A stretch of DNA of 64,000 bases from Sediminibacterium ginsengisoli (GTDB lineage: Bacteria; Bacteroidota; Bacteroidia; Chitinophagales; Chitinophagaceae): NCBI GenBank assembly GCA_945865545.1, contig CAMBEQ010000009.1, positions 1-64,000 on the forward strand, read 5' to 3'. This document shows positions 1 through 9,114 of the stretch, piece by piece. Position numbers and translations under genes: made by a program. Within the stretch, counting starts at the first letter, position 1. Every line of letters begins with the position of its first letter. Under the pieces are notes generated by a model. That model was not told where the DNA came from, did not search any database, and saw nothing but the letters and a program-made list of their open reading frames with translations.

Positions 1-1209
1 ACCTTCAATGCATTTGCAAAACACCTACCTAGGTTAAAAGCAATGGGTGTGCAAACAGTTTGGTTTATGCCCATTCAACCTATTTCCAAAATTGGCAGAA
101 AAGGAACATTAGGTTCTTATTACGCAGTAGCCGATTATACTGGTATCAATCCAGAATTTGGAACCTTACTGGATTTTAAAAAATTAGTCCATCAAGCTCA
201 TGCATTAGGGATGAAAGCAATTATTGATTATGTCCCCAATCATAGTGGTGCTGATAATAAATGGCTAACAACGCATCCCTACTTTTATGAAAAAGATAGT
301 TTAGGCAATCCAACTTATACGGCTGATTGGTCTGATACCCGTGATTTAAATTTTGCCAATGTAGAGATGCAGGATAGTATGATTAACTCTATGCGCTATT
401 GGGTGAATAATACCAACATCGATGGTTTCAGAGTGGACGTTGCTTGGGGGGTACCTACCAGTTTCTGGTATAAGTGTATTGCTTCTTTAAAAAAAATTAA
501 ACCCTTGTTTTTTTTAGCTGAAGCAGATGATGCAGCATTGCATCCAGCAGGCTTTGATGCAACCTATACTTGGAGAGAATACAATATTTTTAAAGACATT
601 GCTGCAGGACAGAAGGGAGTAACAGCATTAGATTCTATATTTAATGTGATTGATACTAGTTTTGTAAAGGGTGCTTGGCGCTTGTATTTTACCAGTAATC
701 ATGATGAAAATTCATGGAATAAAGCAGATTATGGAACCATGCCTGGAGCCATTCATGCACCCTTCGCCATTTTGTCTCAAACTTATCATAGAACCTTGCC
801 CCTTATATATAGTGGTCAAGAAGAACCAGTTTTAAGGCCCATTCAGTTTTTTGAAAAAGATCCTATGCCATTTAGTCAATACGAGCGTGCTTCTTTTTAT
901 AGTACTTTATTACACTTAAGACAATCCAATAAGGCATTTGGGGAGGCAGCAAAATTTAGCAGACTAAAAGTGAATAACCCGAATGCAGTAATGGCTTATC
1001 AAAGAGTGGCTGAAAATGACCAAGTAGTAGTGGTATTAAATTTATCCAACCAAGCGAATCAGGTTCAATTAGAATTAGAAAAAGGGTCAAATATTTATAC
1101 AGATTTGTTTACAAAACAAAATGTTCGAAATATAAATCAGTTTGAATTGTTACCTTGGGGCTATAAAGTATTTGTTAAAACTAACCGGGTAGTTAAAGTG
1201 CAAAAATAA
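1..1209 (+). CDS. Alpha-amylase family (GH13) glycoside hydrolase, 5' end cut off by window
   Basis: The reading frame is open from base 1, so the N-terminus lies outside the window and about 402 codons are visible. The (beta/alpha)8 barrel motifs of GH13 are present: DYVPNH (region I), GFRVDVAW with the nucleophile Asp at 436-438, FLAEADD with the acid/base Glu near 520, and FTSNHDENSW with the third catalytic Asp near 703. The last ~90 residues look like the usual C-terminal beta domain. It should hydrolyse alpha-1,4-glucans or maltodextrins. No signal peptide can be judged because the start is missing. pyrF follows after 3 bp, so the two are probably cotranscribed. The exact GH13 subfamily cannot be decided from this part. 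Confidence 0.9.
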   Translation, partial: TFNAFAKHLPRLKAMGVQTVWFMPIQPISKIGRKGTLGSYYAVADYTGINPEFGTLLDFKKLVHQAHALGMKAIIDYVPNHSGADNKWLTTHPYFYEKDSLGNPTYTADWSDTRDLNFANVEMQDSMINSMRYWVNNTNIDGFRVDVAWGVPTSFWYKCIASLKKIKPLFFLAEADDAALHPAGFDATYTWREYNIFKDIAAGQKGVTALDSIFNVIDTSFVKGAWRLYFTSNHDENSWNKADYGTMPGAIHAPFAILSQTYHRTLPLIYSGQEEPVLRPIQFFEKDPMPFSQYERASFYSTLLHLRQSNKAFGEAAKFSRLKVNNPNAVMAYQRVAENDQVVVVLNLSNQANQVQLELEKGSNIYTDLFTKQNVRNINQFELLPWGYKVFVKTNRVVKVQK

Positions 1210-1212
1210 AAT

Positions 1213-2019
1213 ATGACTAAAAAAGAGCTAGTGGGCAGTATTAAAGCAAAGCAATCTTATTTATGTGTTGGGTTAGATACCGATGTAGATAAATTGCCCA
1301 AAGGGTTTCCCAAAACGGCGCAGGGGGTGATTGATTTTAATAAAGTAATTATTGATGTGACTGCTGAATATTGTGTAAGTTATAAAATCAATACTGCTTT
1401 TTATGAATCTCTAGGAGTGAAGGGTTGGCAAGCCATGGAGGAAACCTTAGCGCATATTCCAAGTACTCATTTTACAATAGCCGATGCTAAAAGAGGAGAC
1501 ATTGGAAATACCTCCGCGCAATATGCAAAAACATTTTTTGAAGTGCTGCCTTTTGATGCCATTACGGTAGCTCCTTATATGGGCAAGGACAGTATTGATC
1601 CATTTTTAGCCTATACGAATAAGTGTACCATTGTGCTTGGCTTAACCTCTAATTTAGGCAGTCGAAATTTTGAACAACAAAAATTAGCATCGGGTCAATT
1701 TTTATACGAATCAGTTTTAGAACAAGTAGCATCATGGGGTACAGCAGATCAAATTATGTTTGTGGTAGGAGCTACTAAAGCAAAAGAATTTGAAAGCATA
1801 AGAAAAATTATTCCATCGCATTTTATATTAGTACCAGGGGTGGGTGCGCAGGGAGGAAGTTTAGAAGAAGTTACTAAGTATGGGAAAAATAAAGAAATTG
1901 GGTTATTAGTGAATGCAAGTAGGGCCATCATTTTTGCGAGCAGCGAAAATGATTTCGCCGAGAAAGCAGCCCTGGTTGCACAACAATATGCACAGGAAAT
2001 GAAGTCCTTGTTAATGTAA
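1213..2019 (+). CDS. pyrF: Orotidine 5'-phosphate decarboxylase (type 2)
   Basis: Catalyses the last step of UMP synthesis, decarboxylation of OMP. The 268-residue length fits the longer type 2 family rather than the ~230-residue E. coli type. The catalytic motif DAKRGDIGNT lies at residues 91-100, with the Asp91/Lys93/Asp96 arrangement of the active site. The phosphate-binding end of the barrel is seen as VPGVGAQGG near residue 208. The start ATG lies 3 bp after the amylase stop. The 3' end overlaps the convergent symporter gene by 9 bp. Other pyrimidine genes are not in the window. Confidence 0.95.
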   Translation: MTKKELVGSIKAKQSYLCVGLDTDVDKLPKGFPKTAQGVIDFNKVIIDVTAEYCVSYKINTAFYESLGVKGWQAMEETLAHIPSTHFTIADAKRGDIGNTSAQYAKTFFEVLPFDAITVAPYMGKDSIDPFLAYTNKCTIVLGLTSNLGSRNFEQQKLASGQFLYESVLEQVASWGTADQIMFVVGATKAKEFESIRKIIPSHFILVPGVGAQGGSLEEVTKYGKNKEIGLLVNASRAIIFASSENDFAEKAALVAQQYAQEMKSLLM

Positions 2020-3186
2020 ATGAATCGTTTCTCCTTCCGATTTTGAAATGACTAAGGTGGCAGCACTATTGCCAATGATATTGGTAATTGCACGAGCTTC
2101 GCTCATGAATTTGTCAACGCCTAATAAAAAGGCCAATCCTTCAATCGGTATTTTTTGAAGCGTGGCTAAGGTAGAAGCCAATACAATAAATCCACTTCCT
2201 GTCACCCCGGCAGCTCCTTTGGAAGTAAGCATTAAAATTAAAATCATCGTCACTATTTCGCCATTGCTTAATTGTACATTGTATAATTGGGCAATAAAAA
2301 TAACGGCCATGGATAAATAAATGGAAGTACCATCTAAATTAAAGGAATAACCGGTGGGCACCACCAATCCTACTACCGATTTAGAGCAACCCATTTTTTC
2401 TAATTTGTTCATTAATGAAGGCATAGCAGGCTCAGAGGAAGAAGTAGCAAACACAATGAGCAATTCCTCTTTAATGCTTTTGATTAATTTAAAAATGGAA
2501 AGTTGATAATATTTCAAAATAAGACCAAGTACTATTACAATAAAAAAAGCCATGGTTAAATACATAGTGCCCATTAATTTCCCTAAAGGAATTAGTGTTT
2601 TTAAACCATATTTACCTATTGCAAAAGACATGCCCCCTAAGGCCCCAATGGGTGCTAGGTACATTACATATTTTAAAGCAATAAAAACATAATGAGTTAA
2701 CCTGCCCAATTGATGAATGTATTTTTCGCGCTTGGTTAAAAAATTTAATATAAAACCGAGTAAGATGGCCAATAATAAAATTTGCAAATTGGTATTTTCT
2801 TTAACGATAGCCCATAAATTAAATTGAGTGGCTTGGGTATATTTGGAAGGATCTTGCATTTGCAATCCATCTTTATTAATGTTTCCTGGCTGAAGCCAAA
2901 GCGCTATAAAAACACCAATGGCTAAGGAGAGGGTACTCACTATTTCAAAATACACAAGTGATTTTATTCCAATGCGTCCCACTTTTTTCAAATCACCCAT
3001 ACTGGCTATGCCTAATGATACGGTAAGAAAAATGATGGGATAAGTAAAAATTTTAATAAGACTTATAAAATATTTAGCAAGCGGTTCTAGTTGAATGGCT
3101 ACTGTAGGGTAATAGATGCCTAAGAGGACACCCGCAATAATGGCAAGTAAAACGTAGAAACTTAAGTGGGTGATTACTTTTCGCAT
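2011..3186 (-). CDS. Dicarboxylate/amino acid:cation symporter (DAACS family)
   Basis: An inner-membrane secondary transporter of the GltP/DctA family, importing glutamate, aspartate or C4-dicarboxylates with Na+ or H+. About eight hydrophobic segments span the 391 residues. Family signatures are the serine-rich re-entrant loop ATSSSEPAMPSLM near residue 246, GYSFNLDGTSIYLSMAV near 279, and the C-terminal region ending in FMSEARAITNIIGNSAAT. The Asn/Asp of the last motif are the substrate- and cation-binding residues of the family. The gene is convergent with pyrF (9-bp overlap) and divergent from the acyl-CoA dehydrogenase. The substrate cannot be fixed from sequence alone. Confidence 0.9.
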   Translation of the reverse strand: MRKVITHLSFYVLLAIIAGVLLGIYYPTVAIQLEPLAKYFISLIKIFTYPIIFLTVSLGIASMGDLKKVGRIGIKSLVYFEIVSTLSLAIGVFIALWLQPGNINKDGLQMQDPSKYTQATQFNLWAIVKENTNLQILLLAILLGFILNFLTKREKYIHQLGRLTHYVFIALKYVMYLAPIGALGGMSFAIGKYGLKTLIPLGKLMGTMYLTMAFFIVIVLGLILKYYQLSIFKLIKSIKEELLIVFATSSSEPAMPSLMNKLEKMGCSKSVVGLVVPTGYSFNLDGTSIYLSMAVIFIAQLYNVQLSNGEIVTMILILMLTSKGAAGVTGSGFIVLASTLATLQKIPIEGLAFLLGVDKFMSEARAITNIIGNSAATLVISKSEGETIHLH

Positions 3187-3232
3187 GTTAATTATTGTTG
3201 TTGTAAATATACTTTTTTACTCCCGTTTCTGT

Positions 3233-3240
3233 TACCTTTG
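3233..3240 (+). promoter_or_regulatory. -7 promoter box (TACCTTTG)
   Basis: Matches the Bacteroidota sigma factor -7 consensus TAnnTTTG exactly and lies 33 bp before the ATG of the glutaryl-CoA dehydrogenase. No clean TTTG -33 element is seen at the expected distance, so the call rests on the -7 box and its position. Confidence 0.45.
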
Positions 3241-3273
3241 TAATAGATTGTTTATTACCTAAAAGTATTCATT

Positions 3274-4458
3274 ATGGCAGTTAGAACCGACTTATTTGAA
3301 TCGCCCGACTATTATCAATTAGATGAATTGCTTACAGAAGAGCAACTCATGGTGCGTTCGGCAGTAAGAGAGTATGTAAAAAAAGAAATCTCACCCATTA
3401 TAGAGGACTATGCACAAAGAGCTGAATTCCCACAACAAATTATTAAACAATTGGGGGATATGGGTTGTTTTGGTCCAACCGTTCCAGTGGAGTATGGTGG
3501 AGGCGGATTGGATTATATCAGTTATGGTATTATGATGCAGGAATTAGAAAGAGGAGATAGCGGTGTTAGAAGTACAGCCAGTGTACAAGGTTCTTTGGTG
3601 ATGTTTCCTATTTATGCTTATGGCAATGAAGCACAAAAGAAAAAATATTTACCTAAGCTAGCTTCCGGGGAATGGTTGGGATGTTTTGGATTAACAGAAC
3701 CCGATCATGGGTCGGATCCGTCTAGTATGTTAACCAATATTAAAGAAGAGGGGGACCATGTTATTTTAAATGGTGCCAAAATGTGGATCAGTAATGCTCC
3801 ATTCGCGCAAGTAGCAGTAGTATGGGCAAAAAATGAAGCAGGAGAAATTATAGGTATAATTGTTGAAAGAGGAATGGAAGGATTTACAACACCCACTACA
3901 CATGGAAAATGGAGTTTAAGAGCCAGCGCAACAGGGGAATTGGTTTTCGATAATGTAAAAGTGCCTAAAGAAAATATATTACCCAATGTAAAAGGATTAA
4001 AAGGGCCTTTGGGTTGTTTAAGCAAAGCTAGATATGGGATTGCATGGGGCGCATTAGGTGCTGCCATGGATTGTTATGACACTGCTTTACGTTATAGCAA
4101 AGAGCGTATACAATTTGACAAACCCATTGGTGCTTTTCAATTGCAACAAAAAAAGTTAGCAGAAATGATTACCGAAATCACCAAAGCGCAATTGATGGTT
4201 TGGAGATTAGGGGTATTAATGAATGAAGGTCGTGCTACTCCTTCGCAAATAAGTATGGCCAAGAGAAATAGTTGTGAAATAGCTGCACAAATAGTGAGAG
4301 ATGCTCGACAAATGTTAGGTGGAATGGGCATTACAGGAGAGTATTCCATAATGAGGCATATGATGAATCTAGAAAGCGTGATCACCTATGAAGGAACCCA
4401 TGATATTCATTTATTAATTACAGGAATGGACATAACCGGATTTAACGCGTTCAAATAA
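3274..4458 (+). CDS. gcdH: Glutaryl-CoA dehydrogenase (acyl-CoA dehydrogenase family)
   Basis: A FAD-dependent enzyme that oxidises and decarboxylates glutaryl-CoA to crotonyl-CoA in lysine/tryptophan breakdown. The 394 residues cover the N-terminal helical, middle beta and C-terminal helical domains. The FAD signature GCFGLTEPDHGSDPSSM is near residue 137 and the catalytic base is Glu373 in TYEGTHDIHLL, the position used by glutaryl-CoA dehydrogenases. The segment SVQGSLVMFPIYAYG also closely resembles this subfamily, which sets it apart from short-chain acyl-CoA dehydrogenases. It is followed after 27 bp by aroK. The subfamily call is strong but rests on motif recall. Confidence 0.88.
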   Translation: MAVRTDLFESPDYYQLDELLTEEQLMVRSAVREYVKKEISPIIEDYAQRAEFPQQIIKQLGDMGCFGPTVPVEYGGGGLDYISYGIMMQELERGDSGVRSTASVQGSLVMFPIYAYGNEAQKKKYLPKLASGEWLGCFGLTEPDHGSDPSSMLTNIKEEGDHVILNGAKMWISNAPFAQVAVVWAKNEAGEIIGIIVERGMEGFTTPTTHGKWSLRASATGELVFDNVKVPKENILPNVKGLKGPLGCLSKARYGIAWGALGAAMDCYDTALRYSKERIQFDKPIGAFQLQQKKLAEMITEITKAQLMVWRLGVLMNEGRATPSQISMAKRNSCEIAAQIVRDARQMLGGMGITGEYSIMRHMMNLESVITYEGTHDIHLLITGMDITGFNAFK

Positions 4459-4485
4459 TATTTAATTACGAAGAAGCGCAACAGT

Positions 4486-5004
4486 ATGGCTGCAGAAAAA
4501 ATATTTTTAATTGGCATGATGGGTTCTGGAAAAACATTCTGGACAAAAAAAATTGCTAAATGGATTAAATCTGCAGGGTATGATTTAGACGATTTAATTG
4601 AGATGACCGAAGAAAAAACGATCTCCGAAATTTTTGAAGAAGACGGGGAAGATTATTTCAGAAAATTAGAAGCTAAAATATTGAGATGGTTCACGGAGAA
4701 AAAAAAGTACGTGTTGGCTGCTGGAGGAGGTACGCCTTGCTATCATGAAAATATGAATTGGATGAAAAAAGAAGGCATCGTAATATGGTTGGACGAATCG
4801 GTGGAAATATTGGTGCAACGTTTAGCGTTAGAGAAAGCGCATCGTCCTTTAATTGCTCATTTATCTAATGAAGAGATTGCACTTTTTCTTCAACAAAAAT
4901 TAGTGGAGCGACACGCTTATTATCAACAAGCCAATTATCGATTAACATCTGATCAAATTTCAGAATCGGGTTTGAAAAAGTTAATCTTAAAACATGCATC
5001 GTAA
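4486..5004 (+). CDS. aroK: Shikimate kinase
   Basis: Phosphorylates shikimate at the 3-hydroxyl in chorismate synthesis. The 172-residue protein has the P-loop GMMGSGKT at residues 10-17, a YDLDDLIE shikimate-binding segment, the DYFRKLEAKIL segment carrying the substrate-binding Arg, and the glycine-rich AAGGGTP Walker-B-like motif. The lid region with its Arg is KAHRPLI near residue 122. Length is normal for a monofunctional AroK. The last 11 bp overlap the start of the next gene, so the two are translationally linked. Confidence 0.93.
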   Translation: MAAEKIFLIGMMGSGKTFWTKKIAKWIKSAGYDLDDLIEMTEEKTISEIFEEDGEDYFRKLEAKILRWFTEKKKYVLAAGGGTPCYHENMNWMKKEGIVIWLDESVEILVQRLALEKAHRPLIAHLSNEEIALFLQQKLVERHAYYQQANYRLTSDQISESGLKKLILKHAS

Positions 5005-5407
5005 AATAATTAGCTGGGGATTGTCTTTTGCAGCTTTGTCTGTATTATTAGGTGCATTTGGTGCGCATGCATTAAAAGCAATAGTGAGTAGTGATCAATT
5101 ACAAATATTTGAAACAGGGGTAAGGTATCAATTTATGCATGCAATGGCCCTTATTGCTTTATCTATTTATAGCCATCGACGGGACCTTGGCATTAGGGAA
5201 CAAAAAGGGATAGGATGGGCTGCTCATTTTTTTATAGTGGGTAATTTTTTATTTAGCGGTTCCTTGTACATTTTGACTTTGCTTTCTAGCGCAGATTATC
5301 CATGGATACGTTTTATAGGTCCCATCACACCCCTAGGCGGTTTGTGTTTTATACTAGGTTGGTCTTTTTGGCTGAGGGCGGTTTATCTTGATAAAGTGGA
5401 TAAGTAG
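4994..5407 (+). CDS. DUF423 family small membrane protein
   Basis: A 137-residue integral membrane protein of unknown role. Four hydrophobic stretches are visible, and the family motif LGAFGAHALK follows the first one (residues ~19-29), as in YwdK/YgdD-type proteins. FETGVRYQFMHAMALI and a GxxLFSGSLY segment are also typical. The ATG lies inside the 3' end of aroK (11-bp overlap), which supports coexpression. No function can be assigned from the sequence. Confidence 0.85.
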   Translation: MHRKIISWGLSFAALSVLLGAFGAHALKAIVSSDQLQIFETGVRYQFMHAMALIALSIYSHRRDLGIREQKGIGWAAHFFIVGNFLFSGSLYILTLLSSADYPWIRFIGPITPLGGLCFILGWSFWLRAVYLDKVDK

Positions 5408-5469
5408 GCACTACTTTTTTCAATTTTACACATTCGCTAAAATTCCTTTTTCTTCCTATTGGGATAACT

Positions 5470-5477
5470 TATATTTG
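5470..5477 (+). promoter_or_regulatory. -7 promoter box just upstream of ftsK (TATATTTG)
   Basis: A perfect TAnnTTTG box ends 5 bp before the ftsK ATG at 5483. If transcription starts the usual 5-7 bp downstream, the transcript begins at or next to the start codon, giving a leaderless or nearly leaderless message. No good TTTG is visible at -33. Confidence 0.45.
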
Positions 5478-5482
5478 TTTCC

Positions 5483-7978
5483 ATGGCAAATACCCTAAAA
5501 AGTAAAAAAGAACCCAAGGTTACAGGTGAAGCACTAAATCCTGACAAAGAATCTGATGTATCAGTTACAGAAATTGTAAAAGACGAACGTACTTCTAAAA
5601 TTGGCGGGGCTATTAGTTTGCTAATTACCTTATTTTTATTCGTCGCATTTACTTCCTATTTATTCACTTGGCAGGAAGATCAGGACATGGTGCAACTTTG
5701 GCGAACGCACCTTTTTACAGTGAATGATTTGAAGGCGAATAATTTGATGGGCTATTTTGGCGCTTTTATTGCATATCAAATTATATTTAATGGTTTTGGT
5801 ATACCTGCTTATTTATTGTGTTCCTTCTTTTTTGTACTGGGTGTAAATTTATTTTTTACAAAACCTATTTTTAGTTTGTGGAGAAATCTACGTTATGTAA
5901 TTATTGGTTTACTGGTATTAAGTACCTCATTTGCCTTTGTTACTCAAGGGGCTTTATTTTCTTGGGGGGGAGCATTGGGGGAATATTGTAATAGCTGGTT
6001 GATTAAATGGATTGGTAGTTTTGGAACTGGTTCATTATTAGTAGTGGCAGGGTTGTGTTATATTATCTGGAGATTTAATCCCATTTTTAAGGTGCCCAGT
6101 TTAAATTTTTTATTACCTAAGAAAAAAGAAGAAGCTTTCGTAAGTGAGGATACGGAAGAAGCGGTGAAACAAGAATGGGATTTGAATGCGCCGGAAAATA
6201 AACAAGAGGCGGCTTCTTTTAGCGCGAATACTTTAAAAAATGAAACAAATCCTACTGATGCATCTAACGAAACTTCCTTTGATGAAATTGAATTGGTAGA
6301 AGAACCTAATAATATTCCACATATTGAATTGGCGCCCACTTTAAAAGAGGAGCCTGTTGAAATTTTAGAGCCAAAAACAAATATTGAGGATTTTAATGGA
6401 GAACTTTTAGAGGACTTGGATTTAGAAATAAAAGAGGTGGCTAAAGAAGTGATTGTTCCTGTAGGTAGTATTGGTTCTCAATATGATGCCACTCTTGATC
6501 TAAAAAATTATAAGTACCCACATTTGAATTTATTAGAGACTCATGGTTCTGAAAAAATTGTACAAGACCCCGAGGAATTAGAAACGCATAAAAATCAAAT
6601 CATTGCCACGCTTAAAAATTACGATATAGCCATTCAACGAATAGCAGCAACGGTAGGGCCTACAGTTACTTTATATGAAATTGTACCAGCACCGGGCGTG
6701 CGTATTAGTCGTATCAAAAATTTAGAAGATGATATTGCTTTAAGCTTGGCTGCATTGGGTATACGTATCATAGCGCCAATACCTGGTAAAGGAACCATTG
6801 GTATAGAAGTACCTAATATTAGAAAGTCGGTGGTGAGTATGAAAACCTTATTGGCCAGTGAAAAGTTTCAGACGAGTAAGTTTTCATTGCCTATAGCCAT
6901 TGGCAAAAAAATTGACAATGAAAATTTCATAGTCGATTTAGCGAGCATGCCACACTTGTTAATGGCAGGAGCGACAGGACAGGGAAAATCGGTGGGATTA
7001 AATGCCATTTTAGTTTCATTATTATATAAGAAACATCCTTCACAATTAAAATTTGTATTGGTAGATCCGAAGAAAGTGGAACTAAGTTTGTATCGAGTGA
7101 TCGAAAAACATTTCTTAGCAAAATTACCTGGGGAGGAAGATGCTATTATTACGGATACTAAAAAAGTCATCAATACTTTAAATGCATTATGTATTGAAAT
7201 GGACAATAGGTATGATTTATTAAAAGAAGCAGGTTGTAGAAATATCAAAGAATACAATGAGAAATTTACATCCAGAAAATTAAATCCAGAAAAGGGACAT
7301 CAATTTTTACCTTTTATAGTTTTAGTAGTGGATGAGTTTGCCGATTTAATTATGACTGCGGGTAAAGAAGTAGAAATGCCTATAGCCCGTTTGGCACAGT
7401 TGGCAAGAGCAGTTGGGATACATTTAATTATTGCCACACAAAGGCCAAGTGTTAATATTATTACAGGAACTATTAAAGCAAATTTCCCTGCACGTATTGC
7501 TTTTAAAGTGTCAAGTAAAATTGATAGTAGGACTATTTTAGATGCTGGTGGGGCCGAACAATTAATTGGTAAAGGAGATATGCTCGTTAGTTACAATGGA
7601 GAAATTACTCGTTTGCAATGTGCTTTTGTGGACACGCCCGAAGTGGATCGAGTATGTTCCTTTATTGCAGAACAAAAAGGATACCCTCAAGCATTTTTAT
7701 TACCTGAATACATTGATGAAAAAGAAATGGATGCAGGTAATTTTGATTCTGGTGCCAGGGATGTTTTATTTGAAGAGGCTGCAAAATTGATTGTTCATGC
7801 GCAAATGGGTTCTACCTCACTTATACAAAGAAGAATGAAATTGGGCTACAATAGAGCCGGCAGGTTGATGGATCAATTAGAATCAGCTGGGCTAGTTGGT
7901 CCAAGTCAGGGTAGTAAGCCTAGAGAGGTTTTATACAAAACGGAGGCGGAATTGAACGTTTTTTTACAAAACCTATAA
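5483..7978 (+). CDS. ftsK: DNA translocase FtsK/SpoIIIE
   Basis: Septum-anchored motor that pumps chromosome ends and dimers through the closing division site. The 831 residues show four N-terminal membrane segments (about residues 40-200), an acidic low-complexity linker (~205-330), and the RecA-like motor. The motor has Walker A GATGQGKS at 496-503 and Walker B LVVDEFADL around Asp617. The winged-helix gamma domain, which reads KOPS-like polar sequences, fills the last ~65 residues (MGSTSLIQRRMKLGYNRAG). The order ftsK then a LolA-like gene is common in this phylum. Length is typical for Bacteroidota FtsK. Confidence 0.95.
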   Translation: MANTLKSKKEPKVTGEALNPDKESDVSVTEIVKDERTSKIGGAISLLITLFLFVAFTSYLFTWQEDQDMVQLWRTHLFTVNDLKANNLMGYFGAFIAYQIIFNGFGIPAYLLCSFFFVLGVNLFFTKPIFSLWRNLRYVIIGLLVLSTSFAFVTQGALFSWGGALGEYCNSWLIKWIGSFGTGSLLVVAGLCYIIWRFNPIFKVPSLNFLLPKKKEEAFVSEDTEEAVKQEWDLNAPENKQEAASFSANTLKNETNPTDASNETSFDEIELVEEPNNIPHIELAPTLKEEPVEILEPKTNIEDFNGELLEDLDLEIKEVAKEVIVPVGSIGSQYDATLDLKNYKYPHLNLLETHGSEKIVQDPEELETHKNQIIATLKNYDIAIQRIAATVGPTVTLYEIVPAPGVRISRIKNLEDDIALSLAALGIRIIAPIPGKGTIGIEVPNIRKSVVSMKTLLASEKFQTSKFSLPIAIGKKIDNENFIVDLASMPHLLMAGATGQGKSVGLNAILVSLLYKKHPSQLKFVLVDPKKVELSLYRVIEKHFLAKLPGEEDAIITDTKKVINTLNALCIEMDNRYDLLKEAGCRNIKEYNEKFTSRKLNPEKGHQFLPFIVLVVDEFADLIMTAGKEVEMPIARLAQLARAVGIHLIIATQRPSVNIITGTIKANFPARIAFKVSSKIDSRTILDAGGAEQLIGKGDMLVSYNGEITRLQCAFVDTPEVDRVCSFIAEQKGYPQAFLLPEYIDEKEMDAGNFDSGARDVLFEEAAKLIVHAQMGSTSLIQRRMKLGYNRAGRLMDQLESAGLVGPSQGSKPREVLYKTEAELNVFLQNL

Positions 7979-8046
7979 CTAAGTTATTCTTTTATTAAAT
8001 TTCTTCTCAAAAAGGTCATTCAAAAGGCCATTAGACCTTAATTCGT

Positions 8047-8054
8047 TATTTTTG
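8047..8054 (+). promoter_or_regulatory. -7 promoter box (TATTTTTG) before the LolA-like gene
   Basis: Exact match to TAnnTTTG, 29 bp before the ATG at 8084 and inside the 105-bp ftsK-lolA gap. No strong -33 TTTG is seen. Confidence 0.4.
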
Positions 8055-8083
8055 TCTTATACGAGCTTATTAAATCGATTACA

Positions 8084-8707
8084 ATGAGATTACTCTATCT
8101 TTTATTTGCCTTTTTGCCTGTTGTAAGTGTAACTGCCCAAAAAGACAATCAGGCAAAGACCATTTTGGATCAAATTGGGACTAAAGTAAAGGGGGCTAAA
8201 GGAGTTTTGGCGAGTATTCAATTGGTTTCCCAAAACAGCAAAGGGAAGGCCCTAGGAACCAAGACAATCAATTTAAAAATGAAAGGCGATAAATATGTGC
8301 TGAAGCAAGGGTCTACAGAGATCCTATGTGACGGTTCCAAAATTTATAATTTTGACGGGGTCAATACCATTTCCAAGTCAAATGTTGCGGAGTCGGATCA
8401 GGCCTTAAGTCCACAAAAATTATTATCAGGTAGCTACGATAAAGACTTCAATTACAGCTTATTAAGTCAAAATAATTCATTTGCCACCATTGAACTCATT
8501 CCCCTAGATAAACGTAAAAATTTTCAAAAAGTGACCCTGGTGATCGATAAACTTAAATCGGCACTTTCTACAGCTTCTATTTTGGATAAAAGCAATAATA
8601 GCACTTTTGTAAAAGTCCTATCTATAAACTATGGGGTGGTATTGGTGGATAAGCTATTCCTGTTTGATCGCACGAAATACCCAAAAAACGTGGAAATTTT
8701 TGATTGA
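8084..8707 (+). CDS. LolA-like outer-membrane lipoprotein carrier protein
   Basis: Predicted periplasmic chaperone that ferries lipoproteins to the outer membrane. It has a clear signal peptide (about residues 1-19, ending VTAQ) and the LolA fold pattern: an N-terminal helix, then strands such as INLKMKGDKYVLKQGSTEILCDGSKIYNF (quoted positions ~63-91), and KVTLVIDKLKSALSTASILDKSNN, typical of the half-barrel that binds acyl chains. The 207-residue length fits. It sits directly after ftsK as in related genomes. LolA families are weakly conserved, so the family call is good but the exact cargo is unknown. Confidence 0.82.
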   Translation: MRLLYLLFAFLPVVSVTAQKDNQAKTILDQIGTKVKGAKGVLASIQLVSQNSKGKALGTKTINLKMKGDKYVLKQGSTEILCDGSKIYNFDGVNTISKSNVAESDQALSPQKLLSGSYDKDFNYSLLSQNNSFATIELIPLDKRKNFQKVTLVIDKLKSALSTASILDKSNNSTFVKVLSINYGVVLVDKLFLFDRTKYPKNVEIFD

Positions 8708-8732
8708 TTTACGCCTTTTCCACGTATCTTCG
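8699..8732 (+). promoter_or_regulatory. rpsO promoter, -33 TTTG and -7 TATCTTCG
   Basis: TTTG at 8699-8702 and TATCTTCG at 8725-8732 are separated by 22 bp. That is the spacing of the Bacteroidota housekeeping promoter; the -7 box has one change (C for T). The -33 element overlaps the stop codon region of the LolA-like gene. The ATG of rpsO is 61 bp further on. Confidence 0.6.
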
Positions 8733-8792
8733 CAGCCGAAATAAAAAATAAAACCGTGGTTAACAGTTAACTACAAAAAAAGAAGTTTTACA

Positions 8793-9065
8793 ATGGCTAC
8801 ATTAACAAAAGAAAAAAAAGCAGGCATTTTTGCCGAATTTGGCGGAAAAGCAACCAACACAGGTTCAATTGAAGGACAAGTTGCTTTATTAACCGAGCGT
8901 ATTGCGCATATTTCAGGTCATCTGAAAGCGAATCACAAAGACCATTCTACCCAAAGAGGTTTAATGCAATTAGTGGGTCAGCGTAAGCGTTTATTGGTTT
9001 ATTTACAAAAACATAACCTAACTGGTTACCGCGCGCTAATTGAAAAATTAGGTTTAAGAAAATAA
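8793..9065 (+). CDS. rpsO: 30S ribosomal protein S15
   Basis: A 90-residue primary 16S rRNA-binding protein of the small-subunit platform. Recognised by TGSIEGQVALLTERIAHISG, HLKANHKDHSTQRGL and LVGQRKRLLVYLQ, which form the helices that grip the 16S three-way junction. Length is exactly that of the family. It is followed by pnp after 103 bp, the same order as in E. coli, with a hairpin in the gap. Confidence 0.97.
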   Translation: MATLTKEKKAGIFAEFGGKATNTGSIEGQVALLTERIAHISGHLKANHKDHSTQRGLMQLVGQRKRLLVYLQKHNLTGYRALIEKLGLRK

Positions 9066-9089
9066 TCAACAAGAACAAATTATAGGCTG

Positions 9090-9114
9090 TCCCAACTGTA
9101 CAACACGGTTGGGA
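9090..9114 (+). promoter_or_regulatory. rpsO-pnp intergenic RNA hairpin
   Basis: Bases 9090-9099 pair with 9105-9114 (TCCCAACTGT with ACGGTTGGGA, one G-U pair) around a 5-nt loop. No T-run follows, so it is not a classic terminator. By position it resembles the rpsO-pnp hairpin that RNase III cleaves in E. coli; that role here is inference. Confidence 0.5.

Noticed and set aside
7566..7790. Forward reading frame in another frame of ftsK
   Set aside because: It lies inside the motor and gamma domain coding region of ftsK and shows no family motif.
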